Shown one piece after another: positions 26,154 to 35,391 of a stretch of DNA of 64,000 nucleotides. Position 1 is the stretch's first letter; each line of letters begins with the position of its first letter. The stretch covers positions 6,704,501 through 6,768,500 of the forward strand of contig CM028914.1 in the NCBI GenBank assembly GCA_016801845.1, written 5' to 3'. The notes beneath the pieces were generated by a model. That model was given only the letters and a program-made list of their open reading frames with translations, was not told the DNA's origin and ran no database searches. The position numbers and the translations under genes are program-made. This DNA is from Polydactylus sextarius. Lineage: Eukaryota; Chordata; Actinopteri; Polynemidae.

Positions 26154-26893
26154 GAGCCTACAGTGTCCACAAGGTGGCAGCATAGCACTAAACATAAGTC
26201 ACAACAAACACTGGCCTGTTTCCAACACATGCAATGACCACGTAATTTATATTAACGCGTATAAAAGTTTCATCACTACGTGTGTACTCTTAAAACAATC
26301 CCATCAAACTATAAGTAACTGAGATTCATTTCAATATTAGTTTACATATTTAATACATGAAAAACTTCAACATCTGGGAGAAATGGTTGCTAATGAATTC
26401 ATAAAATTGAAGATAACACTGTATGATGAGTATTAATTATACATTAATTTACGCCGAATTGAGGAATAGGTCTGACTTTATTGAATTATTTCTGAAAGTC
26501 TGTAAAAAAATAAAATAAAATACGAGTCTTTACTTCACAGAGACACACGGGAAGTTTTAATTTGCATTAATTCAAATGGAGTTTGGTTTCTTCCATGCTA
26601 CAAACAACAGAGCAGGCTCCACTTGCTTTTTAAGTTTGCACGGTGCACCGCTTTTGTCTAATTAGATTACACCCAACATTTGTGATTGCTGAATCTTATA
26701 CAGCACGAAGATAAGACGCTTATAAATGCTAACGCTACGAGACGACGAGCGTCGCTGCAGGACTCACCATTTTCGACGAGTTGCTCCTGGAGAGCGGCGG
26801 CGGCGGCGGCAGCGACACACTGCTCAGCCGGTGCAGATGGTTGTTGTTGGGCCATGAGCTGCCCGACCTCAGGCTAAACATTAACCTGAACAT
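13793..26893 (-). CDS. pcbd2: pcbd2 gene span (pterin-4a-carbinolamine dehydratase 2 / DCoH2), four coding exons
   Basis: Built by hand from splice sites: coding exons 26893-26768, 24967-24836, 15323-15243 and 13888-13793, joined length 435 nt, 144 residues plus stop. The family dehydrates 4a-hydroxytetrahydropterin to recycle the BH4 cofactor of aromatic amino-acid hydroxylases, and also serves as a dimerisation cofactor of HNF1 (established family knowledge). Exons 2-4 give a complete DCoH domain (about residues 45-144) with the three conserved histidines at 103, 104 and 121 in the family spacing (HH, then H 17 residues later). Exon 2 wording near its start (MSSDSH across the exon junction) and MNHHPEW in exon 3 point to PCBD2 rather than PCBD1. 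Human PCBD2 is about 130 residues; the extra length is N-terminal. Introns are about 1.8, 9.5 and 1.35 kb. The gene lies head-to-head with the TRIM array. Confidence 0.85.
13889..15242 (-). other. pcbd2 intron 3
   Basis: Begins with donor GTAATAAC after exon 3 and ends with CGCAG before exon 4. It contains a (GT)n run at about 14896-14925 and A-runs. Frames inside (14170-14491, 14751-15195) are short and low-complexity; no other exon was recognised. Confidence 0.7.
15243..15323 (-). CDS. pcbd2: pcbd2 coding exon 3 (catalytic HHPEW exon)
   Basis: Eighty-one nt between a pyrimidine-rich acceptor (TTTCTTCTTCACCAG) and donor GTAATAAC. The 27 codons read AFGFMSRVALQAEK followed by MNHHPEWFNVYNK, the most conserved segment of the DCoH family, with both adjacent active-site histidines. 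Phase 0 at both ends. Confidence 0.95.
20500..20790 (+). promoter_or_regulatory. TATA-containing promoter-like segment inside pcbd2 intron 2
   Basis: TATATAAAAAGG at 20645-20656, preceded by a GC-richer 120 bp and followed by a purine-rich, untranslated-leader-like stretch (AGAACAGAGCTGAAAGAGCA from 20671). The predicted start near 20675-20680 is on the plus strand, antisense to pcbd2. No protein-coding frame follows convincingly. Candidate only. Confidence 0.35.
21779..21823. repeat. (CA)n microsatellite
   Basis: About 20 CA units with two T interruptions, inside pcbd2 intron 2. Confidence 0.9.
24836..24967 (-). CDS. pcbd2: pcbd2 coding exon 2
   Basis: Encodes SSDSHWLSPADRDEM and then LRATGW, RDAIFKELHFKTFNQ, the N-terminal half of the DCoH domain, followed by donor CAG|GTGAGTG. 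Two 3' splice sites lie 7 nt apart: TCTCCAG before 24967 (exon of 132 nt, phase 0) and GTCAG before 24960 (125 nt, needs phase 1). The first continues the upstream-ATG frame of exon 1 and gives a KM-SSDSH junction like the MSSGTH of mammalian PCBD2 as I recall it. The second continues the alternative MAQQQ frame. The first is preferred. Confidence 0.88.
25165..25395. repeat. Degraded dispersed repeat (teleost LINE/SINE-tail-like)
   Basis: Starts with AATCAGAATCAGAAATATTT followed by TATTGATCCTGAGTGGGAAATT, a sequence theme recurrent in teleost genomes (AATCAGAATCAGAAATACTT with a TTTATTGATCCC motif). It trails into A-rich sequence. Family not assigned. Confidence 0.5.
25415..25524. repeat. 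(AT)n plus (AGAT)22 microsatellite
   Basis: About 11 AT units followed by 22 AGAT tetranucleotides. The antisense frame made of Ile-Tyr-Leu-Ser repeats is an artefact of the tract. Confidence 0.97.
26095..26153. repeat. (ATT)n microsatellite
   Basis: About 19 trinucleotide units. It produces poly-Ile and poly-Asn frames on the two strands that are not genes. Confidence 0.97.
26768..26893 (-). CDS. pcbd2: pcbd2 coding exon 1 (mitochondrial-type N-terminus, upstream ATG)
   Basis: From the first ATG after an in-frame stop (TGA about 40 nt upstream) the exon reads MFRLMFSLRSGSSWP and ends SNSSKM at donor G|GTGAGT, 42 codons at phase 0. It has several Arg and Ser, hydrophobic residues and no acidic residue, which is typical of a mitochondrial presequence. 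A second ATG at 26855 opens a different frame (MAQQQPSAP, then seven Ala, ending LVEN plus one base). A GCC-type repeat at about 26793-26811 encodes poly-Pro in the preferred frame and poly-Ala in the other. The upstream ATG has G at -3; the downstream one has C at -3 and G at +4. The start choice is moderately supported; the exon itself is well supported by its donor. Confidence 0.7.
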
Positions 26894-27271
26894 AACCAGC
26901 GCTTTGTCTGCTGTCCTGCTTCTGCACTGTCACCTCTTCAGCTCCCCGCTTGTCCTCTCAAACTTCGTCGTAGCTGTTTAATTCACTGCCTGATTGAAAT
27001 CCTTAACATTTATATCTGGGTCTCGTGATATCAAAGTGAGCACATGTACTGTAATACATTAATATGGGAAATCTTGCAAACTTGATCACCTGTGTCAAAA
27101 TCAATCCTCTATTCAGATATTTCCTCTTAAAAAAATACTGATTAATTACCACTTTATATGATATGGCAGTTTCTGACATCTTAGTAAATCTTAATAAGCT
27201 ACTTGGTTATAAAAAACTGAACAATTTACTGTATTAAATCATCTTTCTGTTCCACCTTCATACAGTTATAG
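26894..27271. promoter_or_regulatory. pcbd2 5' flank / divergent intergenic region up to the gap
   Basis: Only about 380 bp separate the pcbd2 start from the assembly gap. The proximal 80 bp are moderately GC-rich and include the probable 5' UTR; the rest is AT-rich. No TATA box was evident for the minus strand. Because of the gap, the distance to the first TRIM copy is unknown. Confidence 0.4.
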
Positions 27272-27771
27272 NNNNNNNNNNNNNNNNNNNNNNNNNNNNN
27301 NNNNNNNNNNNNNNNNNNNNNNNNNNNNNNNNNNNNNNNNNNNNNNNNNNNNNNNNNNNNNNNNNNNNNNNNNNNNNNNNNNNNNNNNNNNNNNNNNNNN
27401 NNNNNNNNNNNNNNNNNNNNNNNNNNNNNNNNNNNNNNNNNNNNNNNNNNNNNNNNNNNNNNNNNNNNNNNNNNNNNNNNNNNNNNNNNNNNNNNNNNNN
27501 NNNNNNNNNNNNNNNNNNNNNNNNNNNNNNNNNNNNNNNNNNNNNNNNNNNNNNNNNNNNNNNNNNNNNNNNNNNNNNNNNNNNNNNNNNNNNNNNNNNN
27601 NNNNNNNNNNNNNNNNNNNNNNNNNNNNNNNNNNNNNNNNNNNNNNNNNNNNNNNNNNNNNNNNNNNNNNNNNNNNNNNNNNNNNNNNNNNNNNNNNNNN
27701 NNNNNNNNNNNNNNNNNNNNNNNNNNNNNNNNNNNNNNNNNNNNNNNNNNNNNNNNNNNNNNNNNNNNNNN
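27272..27771. other. Assembly gap of exactly 500 N
   Basis: Five hundred consecutive N, a conventional placeholder length, so the true distance is unknown. It sits at the left edge of the tandem array, where an assembler would be expected to fail or collapse copies. More TRIM units could be hidden here. Confidence 0.98.
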
Positions 27772-27919
27772 ATCTTATCAAACTAGTCAAAAGCCAATAT
27801 GTATAGATATATACCTGCTAAAAGATTTTAAATTTTTAAATCTTATTGAATTCACTGCAGCCACATGATGTCATGTGATAAAAATCCATAAAACAGGGGT
27901 CGGCGTTTCTTTCCAAACA

Positions 27920-27931
27920 GAAAGTGAAACT
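27920..27931 (+). promoter_or_regulatory. ISRE-like element upstream of TRIM copy 1
   Basis: GAAAGTGAAACT matches the interferon-stimulated response element pattern GAAANNGAAACT exactly. It ends 31 nt before the ATG. A reversed GTTTCTTTC lies just upstream, so the two arms form an imperfect inverted pair of IRF half-sites. A weak TATA-like CATAAAAC lies near 27886. Confidence 0.55.
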
Positions 27932-27962
27932 TATCTCACACTCGCTGGTGTGTAAAGGAGAA

Positions 27963-29642
27963 ATGGCGCAGAAAATGATTCAGCTGGATCGTGAAAAACT
28001 GAGCTGTTCAATCTGTCTGGATCTTCTGGAGGAGCCGGTGACTATCCCCTGTGGACACAACTATTGTATGAGTTGTATTAAAAACTACTGGGATAAAGAT
28101 GATGAGAAGAAAACACACAGCTGCCCTCAGTGCAGGCAGAGCTTCACGTCGAGGCCTGCCCTGGTTAAAAACACCCTGCTGGCAGAGTTAGTGGAGGAAT
28201 TCAGGAAAGTCGGACTTCAAGCTGCTTCACCTGATCAATCTTATGCTGGACCTGGAGACGTGGCCTGTGATTTCTGCACTGGGAGGAAGCTGAAAGCCAT
28301 CAAGTCCTGTTTGACGTGTGTGGCCTCTTACTGTGATCAACACCTTCAGCCTCACTACAACGTGGCTTCATTTAAGAAACACATGCTGGTCAAACCCCAC
28401 TTTCAAGCTTCAGGAGAACATCTGCTCTCGTCACAACAAGGTAATGGAGATTTTCTGCTGCACCGATCAGCAGTGTATCTGTTATCTCTGCTCCATGGAT
28501 GAACATCAGGGCCATGTCACAGTGTCAGCTGCAGCACAAAGGGCTGAGAAGCAGCTGGAGCTCGGGGTGAGTCGTCAAAAATCCAACAGAGAATCACAGA
28601 CAGAGAGAAACATCTGAAGGTCATTCAACAACAGGTGAAAGCTTTTAATCTGTCTGCTGATAAAGCAGTGGAGGACAGTGACAAGATCTTCACTCAGCTG
28701 ATTCGTGTCATTGAGAAAAGAAGCTCTGAAGTGAAACAGCAGATCAGATCTCAGCAGAAATATGATGTCAATCGAATTAAAGAGGTGGAGGACAAGCTGC
28801 AGCAGGAGATCACTGAGCTGAAGAGGAAAGACACCGACCTGGAGCAGCTCTCACACGCAGAGGATCACCTCCACTTTCTAAACAACTACAACTCTCTGTC
28901 ACATCTCAGTGACTCAGCAGATTTCCCCACCATCAATGTTCAGCCCCAGCGATACTTTGAGGATGTGACAGAAGCGCTGTCAAAGGTCAGTGATAAGCTG
29001 CAGACTGTTCTGAGTGAGGACTGGACAAGGATTTCACCCACAGTCACTCAAGTAGAAGTTTTACAGCTTCAAGGAGAAACAAAGACCAGAGCTGAGTTCT
29101 TGAGATATTCTCATCAAGTCACATTAGATCCAAATACAGCAAACACTCGTTTGTCATTGAGTTACAGAAACAGGAAAGTAACAGTGATGAGTGTGGACCA
29201 GTCATATTCAAATCACCCAGACAGATTCATTAAATGGTTCCAGGTCCTGAGTAGAGAGGGTCTAACAGGGCGTCATTACTGGGAGGTGAAGTGGAGCAGG
29301 AATGTTTGTGTAGCAGTTGCATACAAGGATATCAACAGAACAGGGACTCGGATTGAATGTGGATTTGGAAATAATGACAAATCCTGGGCTTTTCAGTGTC
29401 ACAGTGGTGGTTATACATTTGGACATAACAATAAGTGGACCTCTGTCTCAGGTCCTCAGTCCTCCACAGTAGGATTGTACCTGGATCACAAGGCAGGTAC
29501 TCTGTCTTTCTACAACGTCTCTGAAACAATGACTCTCCTCCACAAAGTCCAGACCACATTCACTCAGCCTCTCTATCCTGGATTTTTGCTGCCAGGTTTT
29601 GCTGGAGACACTGCTGAGTTGCGTGAGCTCAAACAGACATGA
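27963..29642 (+). pseudogene. finTRIM/TRIM16-like gene copy 1, broken by two frameshifts
   Basis: Same gene as the intact copies (RING, B-box 1, B-box 2, coiled coil, PRY/SPRY). The ATG at 27963 opens MAQKMIQLDREKLSC with the C3HC4 RING intact. An extra C in the run at 28395-28398 (CAAACCCCAC where others have CAAAGCCAC) shifts the frame before B-box 2 and brings a stop at 28500-28502. A second indel, five A instead of six at 28577-28581, returns the sequence to the original frame, and 28635-29642 is open through B30.2 to TGA. As read it yields a RING plus B-box 1 protein of about 179 residues. The two indels cancel in frame, and the copy sits next to an assembly gap, so sequencing error is a live alternative. 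AATAAA at 29960-29965. C-terminus ends ELKQT as in copy 3. Confidence 0.85.
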
Positions 29643-31673
29643 GTTTCAAATGTGATTTATCTGCACTGCAGAGATCAAACATAAAGAGCAAATCGATTAA
29701 TGAATAATGAAAAATCCAGTTTTCATGTAATTTAATATTTCCTTTATTTTACTTTCCAGTGCTCCACCTACTGTCTCATCTACATGTTGTGTTGCTGTTG
29801 TAATGATACACTGATGTAATTCAATCTTCTGATTGTTAAACATTTTCATTTCTTTCTCATCAGTTTTTTTGGGGGATTTGTTTTTTTCAGCAGATGAACA
29901 CGGGGAGATTGATGAGACAGTTGAATTATCTATGGTGGAGGTGATTTGATTTAGTCAGAAATAAAAGAAATGGAGCAAGTTTGTTGATAAGACATTAAGT
30001 GTTTTGATGAGGTAAGAATCAAATAAAAATGACACAGAACTGTTTGACTTCTGGATTTATTACACAACGTTTGAACACAATACAAAAAAGTCAATGATTT
30101 CCAATGTTTGTTGTAAGAAAACATTTTTAGACCAAAGTTCATTTGCCAGTTTTAAAGCTTAAAAGTGATATAGTGACAAGTATTCTGGTATTTGTTGTAT
30201 TGTTAGTATTTGTTGATACTGTTATAAAACGCGTGTTTTTTAACTTCATCATACGTTAGCATTGTGTAGCTAACGATACAACGTGAATAATAAAACAAAC
30301 ACAATGTTTTCATTAATCAAAATACCATCATATATTAAAATGTATCCAGTTAGATATAAATGTGAACTGTTATCATGACGTGTTGATATGTGAGTTTATA
30401 TTGTTCTGCTGAAAGGAAACAATGTTTAGAAACGAGGCGGAAAAAATAATTGCTGCACCACCAACTTCCACTTCCAGGATCACAAACCGGAAGTTTCAAA
30501 ATAAATTGCTGTTGTAAGTTTTTATATTCATTCACGAGAAATTACATTCTACAAGTTTTCTGTGATAAATCAAACTAAAATTAACACAATATGTCTAAAA
30601 ATAATTACATAAAATTTAAATAATACAACTGACCTGTTGTTTTGAGTCATTCTTCATTTATGTTTTGTGCAAGTACCTTATTTTGACCACAAGGGTGTAG
30701 TAAAGGTCTGTTTCTGGGTGATTGGTGACCACCCAGCTGCAGGTGCATGAAAAAGGTGGAAATCAGTATGAGTTGGATGGTGGTTGGGGGCACAACAGTT
30801 CTTACCCACATTCAGATGAAAGTCAGTGATTTTTGAGATTCAGTTTATATCAACTTTCATAGTAATATTCTGTTTTTGTAACTATACCTTTTTCACCCAA
30901 GAGAGAACAACCCTGCACTTTACTTTACCTGGAATCAAGTCAAGTTCAATCCTCAAAACACCATTATGTGACTAATTAAGAAGCTTTCTTGGATATTCAC
31001 CACATCACAGTTTATTTACAGGTTATATCCACCGTGCAGATAAGTAGGAATAAGAGAGAATATAAAATATGAGTAGTTTTAAAATTCTACCATGAATAAC
31101 AACTGCCATGTGCTGAAAAGTGTTACATCATGTGAATCATTTACAGTCTGTTAAATTTATTTGTAATTATTATTATTGACTTGTTTCTTTATTTGGTCAG
31201 AAATTGTACAGATTTGTCTAATTACATGTAAAATTTTGCTTCAAATGATTAAATGTTGATATAATGATTTATCCTTTATAAAATATACATATAATTGTTT
31301 TGTTTTTGAGGTCATGACAGTCTAGTGTTGATATTTTCTCTAACTAATTTACAGTAAGAGTAACAGACACTATGTAGGGAAATACAACAGCTAGTGTAAA
31401 TGTAAACTTCATCTAACGCCACACTGTAAATTTATTCATGAGCCTGTTTAATGCATAATTGACATAATGAAAAATCCATTTAAATTCACAAACTTCTAGT
31501 CAAATAACTAAAATCACCAAAACCAAGAAAGACAAATATAATCTGTTAATCTGCACATATACTACTGTTGAACTCACTGCTGCCACGTCATGTGATTGAA
31601 ATCCATAAAACAGGGATCGGCATTTGTTTCGTAACAGAAACTTATCTCACACTCGCTGGTGTGTAAAGGAGAA
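29643..31673 (+). repeat. Spacer type A (copy 1 to copy 2)
   Basis: About 2.03 kb. It holds the 3' UTR-like start shared by all units, then A-specific sequence including a segment of about 375 bp near 30632-31005 (with ACCACCCAGCTGCAGGTGCA) that B spacers lack, and the proximal promoter of the next copy. It is nearly identical to the spacers at 33348 and 59481. No gene was recognised inside. Confidence 0.85.
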
Positions 31674-33347
31674 ATGGCGCAGCAAATGATTCAGCTGGAT
31701 CGTGCAAATCGGAGCTGTTCAATCTGTCTGGATCTTCTAAAGGAGCCGGTGACTATCCCCTGTGGACACAACTACTGTATGAGTTGTATCACAAACTACT
31801 GGGATAAAGATGATGAGAAGAAAACACACAGCTGCCCTCAGTGCAGGCAGAGCTTCACGTCGAGGCCTGTCCTGGTTAAAAACACCCTGCTGGCAGAGTT
31901 AGTGGAGGAATTCAGGAAAGTCGAACTTCAAGCTGCTTCACCTGATCAATCTTATGCTGGACCTGGAGACGTGGCCTGTGATTTCTGCACTGGGAGGAAG
32001 CTGAAAGCCATCAAGTCCTGTTTGACGTGTGTGGCCTCTTACTGTGATCAACACCTTCAGCCTCACTACAACGTGGCTCCATTAAAGAAACACACGCTGG
32101 TCAAAGCCACTTTCAAGCTTCAGGAGAACATCTGCTCTCGTCACGACGAGGTCATGGAGATTTTCTGCCGCACTGATCAGCAGTGTATCTGTTATCTCTG
32201 CTCCATGGATGAACATCAGGGCCATGTCACAGTGTCAGCTGCAGCACAAAGGGCTGAGAAGCAGCTGGAGCTCGGGGTGAGTCGTCAAAAAATCCAACAG
32301 AGAATCACAGACAGAGAGAAACATCTGAAGGTCATTCAGCAACAGGTGAAAGCTTTTAATCTGTCTGCTGATAAAGCAGTGGAGGACAGTGACAAGATCT
32401 TCACTCAGCTGATTCGTTTCATTGAGAAAAGAAGATCTGAAGTGAAACAGCAGATCAGATCTCAGCAGAAATATGAAGTCAATCGAATTAAAGAGGTGGA
32501 GGACAAGCTGCAGCAGGAGATCACTGAGCTGAAGAGGAAAGACACCGACCTGGAGCAGCTCTCACACGCAGAGGATCACCTCCACTTTCTAAACAACTAC
32601 AACTCTCTGTCACATCTCAGTGACTCAGCAGATTTCCCCACCATCAATGTTCAGCCCCAGCGATACTTTGAGGATGTGACAGAAGCGCTGTCAAAGGTCA
32701 GTGATAAGCTGCACACTGTTCTGAGTGAGGACTGGACAAGGATTTCACCCACAGTCACTCAAGTAGAAGTTTTACAGCTTCAAGGAGAAACAAAGACCAG
32801 AGCTGAGTTCTTGAGATATTCTCATCAAGTCACATTAGATCCAAATACAGCAAACGCTCATTTGTCATTGAGTGACAGGAACAGGAAAGTAACAGTGATG
32901 AGTGTGGACCAGTCATATTCAAATCACCCAGACAGATTCATTAAATGGTTCCAGGTCCTGAGTAGAGAGGGTCTAACAGGGCGTCATTACTGGGAGGTGA
33001 AGTGGAGCAGGAATGTTTGTGTAGCAGTTGCATACAAGGATATCAACAGAACAGGGACTCGGATTGAATGTGGATTTGGAAATAATGACAAATCCTGGGC
33101 TTTTCAGTGTTACAGTGGTGGTTATACATTTGGACATAACAATAAGTGGACCTCTGTCTCAGGTCCTCAGTCCTCCACAGTAGGATTGTACCTGGATCAC
33201 AAGGCAGGTACTCTGTCTTTCTACAACGTCTCTGAAACCATGACTCTCCTCCACAAAGTCCAGACCACATTCACTCAGCCTCTCTATCCTGGATTTTTGC
33301 TGTCAGGTTTTGCTGGAGACACTGCTGAGTTGTGTGAGCTCAAGTAG
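31674..33347 (+). CDS. finTRIM/TRIM16-like E3 ubiquitin ligase, copy 2 (intact)
   Basis: Single open frame of 557 residues; ATG in good context (G at -3, G at +4); no upstream in-frame ATG. RING C3HC4 at Cys15, Cys18, Cys30, His32, Cys35, Cys38, Cys54, Cys57. B-box 1 at Cys102/105/116/119/124 and His127/131/140. B-box 2 at Cys154, His157, Cys165, Asp168, Cys173, Cys176, His181, His184. Coiled coil about 190-300. PRY from about 383 (LDPNTAN), SPRY about 420-557 with WEVK at 440-443 and LDHKAGTLSFY at 507-517. The family acts as RING E3 ligases in the cytoplasm, B30.2 being the target-binding part; finTRIMs are expanded in fish and several are virus-inducible (family knowledge). Other labels in use would be TRIM16-like or TRIM25-like. 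The lack of introns suggests an origin by retroposition. Preceded by an A spacer; only a GAAACT half-site remains at 31637. AATAAA at 33667. Confidence 0.92.
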   Translation: MAQQMIQLDRANRSCSICLDLLKEPVTIPCGHNYCMSCITNYWDKDDEKKTHSCPQCRQSFTSRPVLVKNTLLAELVEEFRKVELQAASPDQSYAGPGDVACDFCTGRKLKAIKSCLTCVASYCDQHLQPHYNVAPLKKHTLVKATFKLQENICSRHDEVMEIFCRTDQQCICYLCSMDEHQGHVTVSAAAQRAEKQLELGVSRQKIQQRITDREKHLKVIQQQVKAFNLSADKAVEDSDKIFTQLIRFIEKRRSEVKQQIRSQQKYEVNRIKEVEDKLQQEITELKRKDTDLEQLSHAEDHLHFLNNYNSLSHLSDSADFPTINVQPQRYFEDVTEALSKVSDKLHTVLSEDWTRISPTVTQVEVLQLQGETKTRAEFLRYSHQVTLDPNTANAHLSLSDRNRKVTVMSVDQSYSNHPDRFIKWFQVLSREGLTGRHYWEVKWSRNVCVAVAYKDINRTGTRIECGFGNNDKSWAFQCYSGGYTFGHNNKWTSVSGPQSSTVGLYLDHKAGTLSFYNVSETMTLLHKVQTTFTQPLYPGFLLSGFAGDTAELCELK

Positions 33348-35391
33348 ACATGAGTTTTAACGGTGATTTATCTGCACTGCAGAGATCAAACATAAAAAGC
33401 AAATCGATTAATGAAAATAAAAATTCCAGTTTTTCATGTAATTGAATATTTCCTTTATTTTACTTCCCAGTGCTCCACCTACTGTCTTATCTACATGTTG
33501 TGTTGCTGTTGTAATGATACACTGATGTAATTTAATCTTCTGATTGTTAAACATCTTCATTTCTTTCTCATCAGTTTTTGGGGGATTTGTTTTTCAGCAG
33601 ATGAACACGGGGAGATTGATGAGACAGTTGAATTATCTATGGTGGAGGTGATTTGATTTGGTCAGAAATAAAAGAAATGGAGCAAGTTTGTTGATAAGAC
33701 ATTAAGTGTTTTGATGAGGTAAGAATCAAATAAAATGACACAGAACTGTTTGACTTCTGGATTTATTACACAACGTTTGAACACAATACAAAAAAAAAGT
33801 CAATGATTTCCAATGTTTGTTGTAAGAAAACATTTTTAGACCAAAGTTCATTTGCCAGTTTTAAAGCTTAAAAGTGATATAGTGACAAGTATTCTGGTAT
33901 TTGTTGTATTGTTAGTATTTGTTGATACTGTTATAAAACGTGTGTTTTTAACTTCATCATACGTTAGCATTGTGTAGCTAACGATACAACGTGAATAATA
34001 AAACAAACACAATGTTTTCATTAATCAAAATACCATCATATATTAAAATGTATCCAGTTAGATATAAATGTGAACTGTTATCACAACGTGTTGATATGTG
34101 AGTTTATATTGTTCTGCTGAAAGGAAACAATGTTTAGAAACGAGGCGGAAAAAAATAATTGCTGCACCACCAACTTCCACTTCCAGGATCACAAACCGGA
34201 AGTTTCAAAATAAATTGCTGTTGTAAGTTTTTTATATTTATTCACGAGAAATTATATTATACAAGTTTTCTGTGATAAATCAAACTAAAAATTAACACAA
34301 TATGTCTAAAAAAATAATTACATAAAATTTAAATAATACAACTGACCTGTTGTTTTGAGTCATTCTTCATTTATGTTTTGTGCAAGTACCTTATTTTGAC
34401 CACAAGGGTGTAGTAAAGGTCTGTTTCTGGGTGATTGGTGACCACCCAGCTGCAGGTGCATGAAAAAGGTGGAAATCAGTATGAGTTGGATGGTGGTTGG
34501 GGGGCACAACAGTTCTTACCCACATTCAGATGAAAGTCAGTGATTTTTGAGATTCAGTTTATATCAACTTTCATAGTAATATTCTGTTTTTGTAACTATA
34601 CCTTTTTCACCCAAGAGAGAACAACCCTGCACTTTACTTTACCTGGAATCAAGTCAAGTTCAATCCTCAAAACACCATTATGTGACTAATTAAGAAGCTT
34701 TCTTGGATATTCACCACATCACAGTTTATTTACAGGTTATATCCACCGTGCAGATAAGTAGGAATAAGAGAGAATATAAAATATGAGTAGTTTTAAAATT
34801 CTGCCATGAATAACAACTGCCATGTGCTGAAAAGTGTTACATCATGTGAATCATTTACAGTCTGTTAAATTTATTTGTAATTATTATTATTGACTTGTTT
34901 CTTTATTTGGTCAGAAATTGTACAGATTTGTCTAAGTACATGTAAAATTTTGCTTCAAATGATTAAATGTTGATATAATGATTTATCCTTTATAAAATAT
35001 ACATATAATTGTTTTGTTTTTTGAGGTCATGACAGTCTAGTGTTGATATTTTCTCTAACTAATTTACAGTCAGAGTAACAGACACTATGTAGGGAAATAC
35101 AACAGCTAGTGTAAATGTAAACTTCATCTAACGCCACACTGTAAATTTATTCATGAGTCTGTTTAATGCATAATTGACATAATGAAAAAATCCATTTAAA
35201 TTCACAAACTTCTAGTCAAATAACTAAAATCACCAAAACCAAGAAAGACAAATATAATCTGTTAATCTGCACATATACTACTGTTGAACTCACTGCTGCC
35301 ACGTCATGTGATTGAAATCCATAAAACAGGGATCAGCATTTGTTTCATAACAGAAAAACTTATCTCACACTCGCTGGTGTGTAAAGGAGAA
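33348..35391 (+). repeat. Spacer type A (copy 2 to copy 3)
   Basis: About 2.04 kb, differing from the first A spacer mainly by scattered single-base changes and homopolymer length. It carries the promoter region of copy 3. No gene was recognised. Confidence 0.85.

Larger units (their letters stand above)
24968..26767 (-). other. pcbd2 intron 1
   Basis: Donor GTGAGT directly after exon 1, acceptor TCTCCAG before exon 2. It contains a dispersed-repeat remnant (about 25165-25395), an AT plus (AGAT)n tract and an (ATT)n tract. No other exon was recognised. Confidence 0.7.

Noticed and set aside
25991..26230. Poly-Ile and poly-Asn frames
   Set aside because: Translation of the (ATT)n microsatellite on both strands.
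27266..27790. Long open frame over the N-run
   Set aside because: Consists of unknown bases.
29332..29559. Antisense frame of about 75 codons inside the B30.2 region, present in all eight copies
   Set aside because: It is exactly opposite the conserved SPRY codons and is kept only because the sense strand is conserved; no homology, promoter or start context of its own.
35284..35391. N-terminal extensions of the TRIM frames upstream of the MAQ start
   Set aside because: The extended starts are GTG or TTG codons, the extension differs between copies and is absent or interrupted in others; the ATG at MAQ has a good context and begins the family-typical sequence.
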